Below are positions 61,756 through 64,000 of a DNA stretch of 64,000 bases, one piece after another. The stretch is from positions 2,758,978 to 2,822,977 of the forward strand of contig NC_087377.1 of assembly GCF_963675165.1 (NCBI RefSeq), given 5' to 3'. The translations under genes and the position numbers were made by a program. The notes beneath the pieces were generated by a model. That model made no database searches. It worked only from the letters and a program-made list of their open reading frames with translations, and was not told the DNA's origin. Source of the DNA: Halichondria panicea (taxonomy: Eukaryota; Porifera; Demospongiae; Suberitida; Halichondriidae). Position 1 is the first letter of the stretch. Every line of letters starts with the position of its first letter.

Positions 61756-61927
61756 CTCCAGGTACATGTAGTAGCTTAGCCTTGAATAGTGCCAGTAGAC
61801 AGTCTAGTAGGTTCTTCCAACCTTCTCTCAAGATGTCCCCTTATTGTTGTGCCAGTGAGAACATGGCCTGCACACTCTGGCGTACCTTGGGGTTCACCCC
61901 CAGGGCATAGTACAGCGAGCTAGCACT
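61756..61927 (-). pseudogene. GBF1 exon 20 copy with nonsense codon and 5-nt loss
   Basis: [28 protein letters not shown] is followed by TAA (61843-61841) where the functional copy has TAT (Tyr). The 3' end is altered (CTACATGTACCTGGAG), 5 nt shorter than the functional exon. It is followed in order by exons 21 and 22. Confidence 0.88.
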
Positions 61928-62400
61928 CTGTGCATGAGAGGGGGAGGAGAGATTAGTAGGTAACCCTGTCATTATAACACTATCATAGATGAGGACATGC
62001 ACGTGTGTGTTATCATTATAATGCAGGAAAGCGGGGGGTTCATACCAACATGTACACATGTACATACAGGTTTTAGAATCCTTGCTATTTATGAAGTCAT
62101 TGCTGTGTTTTGTTTGTTTAGCCCTGTGGCAACGATTCTAAGGCTGTGTCTGCAAAAACCCTGTAACACTGACACGATGTTAGTTGTGTGTGTGCACATA
62201 CTCCTGCTCTCATATGGCAGACAGCTGATTCATTGCTACACACAGACAAGGACACGTTCCTTAATCAGTGAATATCACTAAACCAGTGGTGTATCTATAT
62301 TCATAACAATTGAGGTTCCCAAAAATGCAATATGAGCAGCATGCATGCAGCACATATCAGCAGCACACTTGCACTTACATCTTGCACTTATCTGGCATTT

Positions 62401-62821
62401 GTGACAGGGCCTAGGAAAACAACCCTTATGGAGCAAACTAATTAATTGTATTTTATTGCTTAATTAAATAAAGCAGTGCTTAAGCTTCAAATTGATTACA
62501 ATATCACTCACTTTGCACCTTCCTACCCCAAAATATTTTCGGGTGAAAGGGGGACAGTATTGACCTACCGTTTTGAGAAACTAATGTTCCAAGTTCTATT
62601 CGCATGCAAGAACAGCATGAAAAAATTCAATGGCTGCCTTGTAACGGCTATACAAAAAAATTTTCGGATAAAAAATTTTTTTTTTAAGTTAGAGGAGATG
62701 TTGAAGTTACTTCTTACGAAAGAAAACCAAAATCCTAAAATAGCTCTAAATATTGTACTTTGTAGTGTACTGAACATTATTAGTTTGCTCCATAAGGGTT
62801 GTTTTCCTAGGCCCTGTCACA
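62401..62821. mobile_element. 421-bp MITE with about 42-bp TIRs
   Basis: GTGACAGGGCCTAGGAAAAC + AACCCTTATGGAGCAAACTA on the left is mirrored exactly on the right (TTAGTTTGCTCCATAAGGGT...GGCCCTGTCAC). The interior contains a long T/A-run stem (AAAAAATTTTCGGATAAAAAA). The open frame across it is not recognised. Confidence 0.85.
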
Positions 62822-63135
62822 TTTGTTTAGCATTTGTGCTGCTTGCGTGCTGCATGGTGTATTTTGGACATAGGCGTGGGACGAGTGCAGGATAAGTGCG
62901 ACTGTTATAGCTGTGGTAGGTGTGCTGCACGTGTGCCTCATATATGTAGCCTGCTTGTGTGCTGCTCGTATTTGAAGGTTGTGTACTACCCACATGTGTG
63001 CAGCACGCATTTAATGGCATGCAATGTACATGCGTGCTACACACATGCCACTTACGATTGGTGCTTTCATGTTGCACCTATATTACACGTATTGAGCACG
63101 CGTGCTACCCATATCCTACATACATGCAACATACG
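62822..63135. repeat. Degenerate TGTGCTGCACGTGTGC-rich repeat
   Basis: A dozen or more imperfect words such as GTGTGCTGC, GTGCTACACACATG and CATGCAACATACGTGCC at about 20-30-bp spacing. Similar words occur at 62340-62395, left of the MITE, so the MITE sits inside this repeat. Confidence 0.6.
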
Positions 63136-64000
63136 TGCCATTTGAATGCCAGTATTAAAAGTTGCTGCCATGGAAACACGTGTACAGGCCCATAATATTA
63201 TTATACTAGACAATGCAGTACAATAGTAATGCTAACTTTGTTCAAGACTTATCGTTTGGGCTAGTTTGAAGTTCTTTTGCAGATACTGGTCTAACTCGTT
63301 ACTGTTACTATCTTTGCTTTGGCTGTGAATCAACTGTTTGCAGTGCTTTTTGTATTTCTTTGAAGCTGGTAGGTCTTCGGTTTCTTTCTCTTCTCTCTCA
63401 ATTTGAGAATTGGAATATTCAAACTGTTTGTTGTCTTCTGCTACGTGTTAATTAACTACGTAAGTTTTTAGCGAGCTCTTTCTCTGTCTTTTGTAGTTCT
63501 TTTTTTCCACCTACATGTATATAGTATTGTTATTGGCATTAAGAACAGAGCACAGGGAAGCATAAACACTTAGAGTATGCAGTGCACTTGCAACAGAAAA
63601 TTTTCTGTTGCAAGTGCACTGCAATCCACTGTACACAAAGCCCTCAATTATACTGTGTATTCTTTGTTCCAACTTGGTTGTTCAGTGGTGTTGACACAAC
63701 CTGTCAGTATCTCGTTGCAATAGTTGTACGGACACTGGTATAATTTGGCTAATGCCTTCCCTTACAAAAATGTTTAAACAGCAAAACCACAATCAGATAA
63801 ATTATTATGAATATCATTATCAGTTTTCTGGCCAAGAGTAGCTTTAACTTGGCACTTTATTACAGGTAGAAAGTATAGAGCCAACTGAAATGACAACCAA
63901 TTTTTCAGCAGACACTCATTGAACCTCTCTAGGCATGCCCTCTCCCCCCCAAAGAACGTATTGACATGCATGACATTGTACACTGTACATACAGCCAGTC
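63136..64000. other. Right-edge noncoding stretch
   Basis: AT-rich. It contains a perfect 44-bp palindrome at 63579-63622 (GCAGTGCACTTGCAACAGAAAA and its complement on the other side). No gene recognised. Confidence 0.5.

Noticed and set aside
62476-62895. 139-codon plus-strand frame
   Set aside because: It lies inside a MITE with 42-bp TIRs and crosses its right end; composition looks noncoding.

Overview
This is an animal nuclear contig, not prokaryotic. It is AT-rich, with short GT-AG introns, long CA/GT microsatellites, palindromic MITE-like elements and one intact cut-and-paste transposon. The style (compact genes, CATGTA-rich spacers, many small inverted-repeat elements, an ArfGEF of the GBF1 family) suggests an early-branching invertebrate. 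A demosponge such as Amphimedon is my best guess, but nothing seen proves it.

Layout. (1) 0.59-12.96 kb, minus strand: 21 phase-consistent exons encode the first 957 residues of GBF1, the Golgi ARF guanine-nucleotide exchange factor (DCB, HUS, Sec7, start of HDS1). The 3' half lies off the left edge. (2) 13-62 kb: duplicated relics of the same gene, nearly all minus strand. Exon groups from the HUS, Sec7, HDS1, HDS2, linker and HDS3 regions recur out of order, truncated, frameshifted or carrying stops, though a few single exons are intact. (3) Interspersed on the plus strand are four complete copies of a small three-exon gene (about 104-116 aa, Cys-rich, unknown function) at 20.8, 32.5, 47.4 and 59.5 kb. 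Each is followed tail-to-tail by a relic of the same GBF1 exon, so gene and relic were amplified as one cassette that probably arose inside a GBF1 intron. All four small genes stay open while the GBF1 pieces decay. (4) 42.13-47.31 kb: a complete P-element-like DNA transposon with 35-bp terminal inverted repeats, a flanking target duplication, an intact seven-exon transposase (841 aa) and a convergent two-exon accessory gene on the other strand. (5) At 48.93-49.04 kb an exon-like piece of a plasma-membrane Ca2+-ATPase sits inside a GBF1 exon relic.

Between these lie minisatellites (43, 41, 74, 104, 37, about 45 and 39 bp units), at least a dozen MITEs or fold-back elements, and CA/GT tracts up to about 785 bp. 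Many of the CA tracts abut the 3' splice sites of GBF1 exons.

The window therefore shows one real host gene (GBF1, partial), one novel small gene family, one probably autonomous transposon, and a large graveyard of GBF1 fragments.
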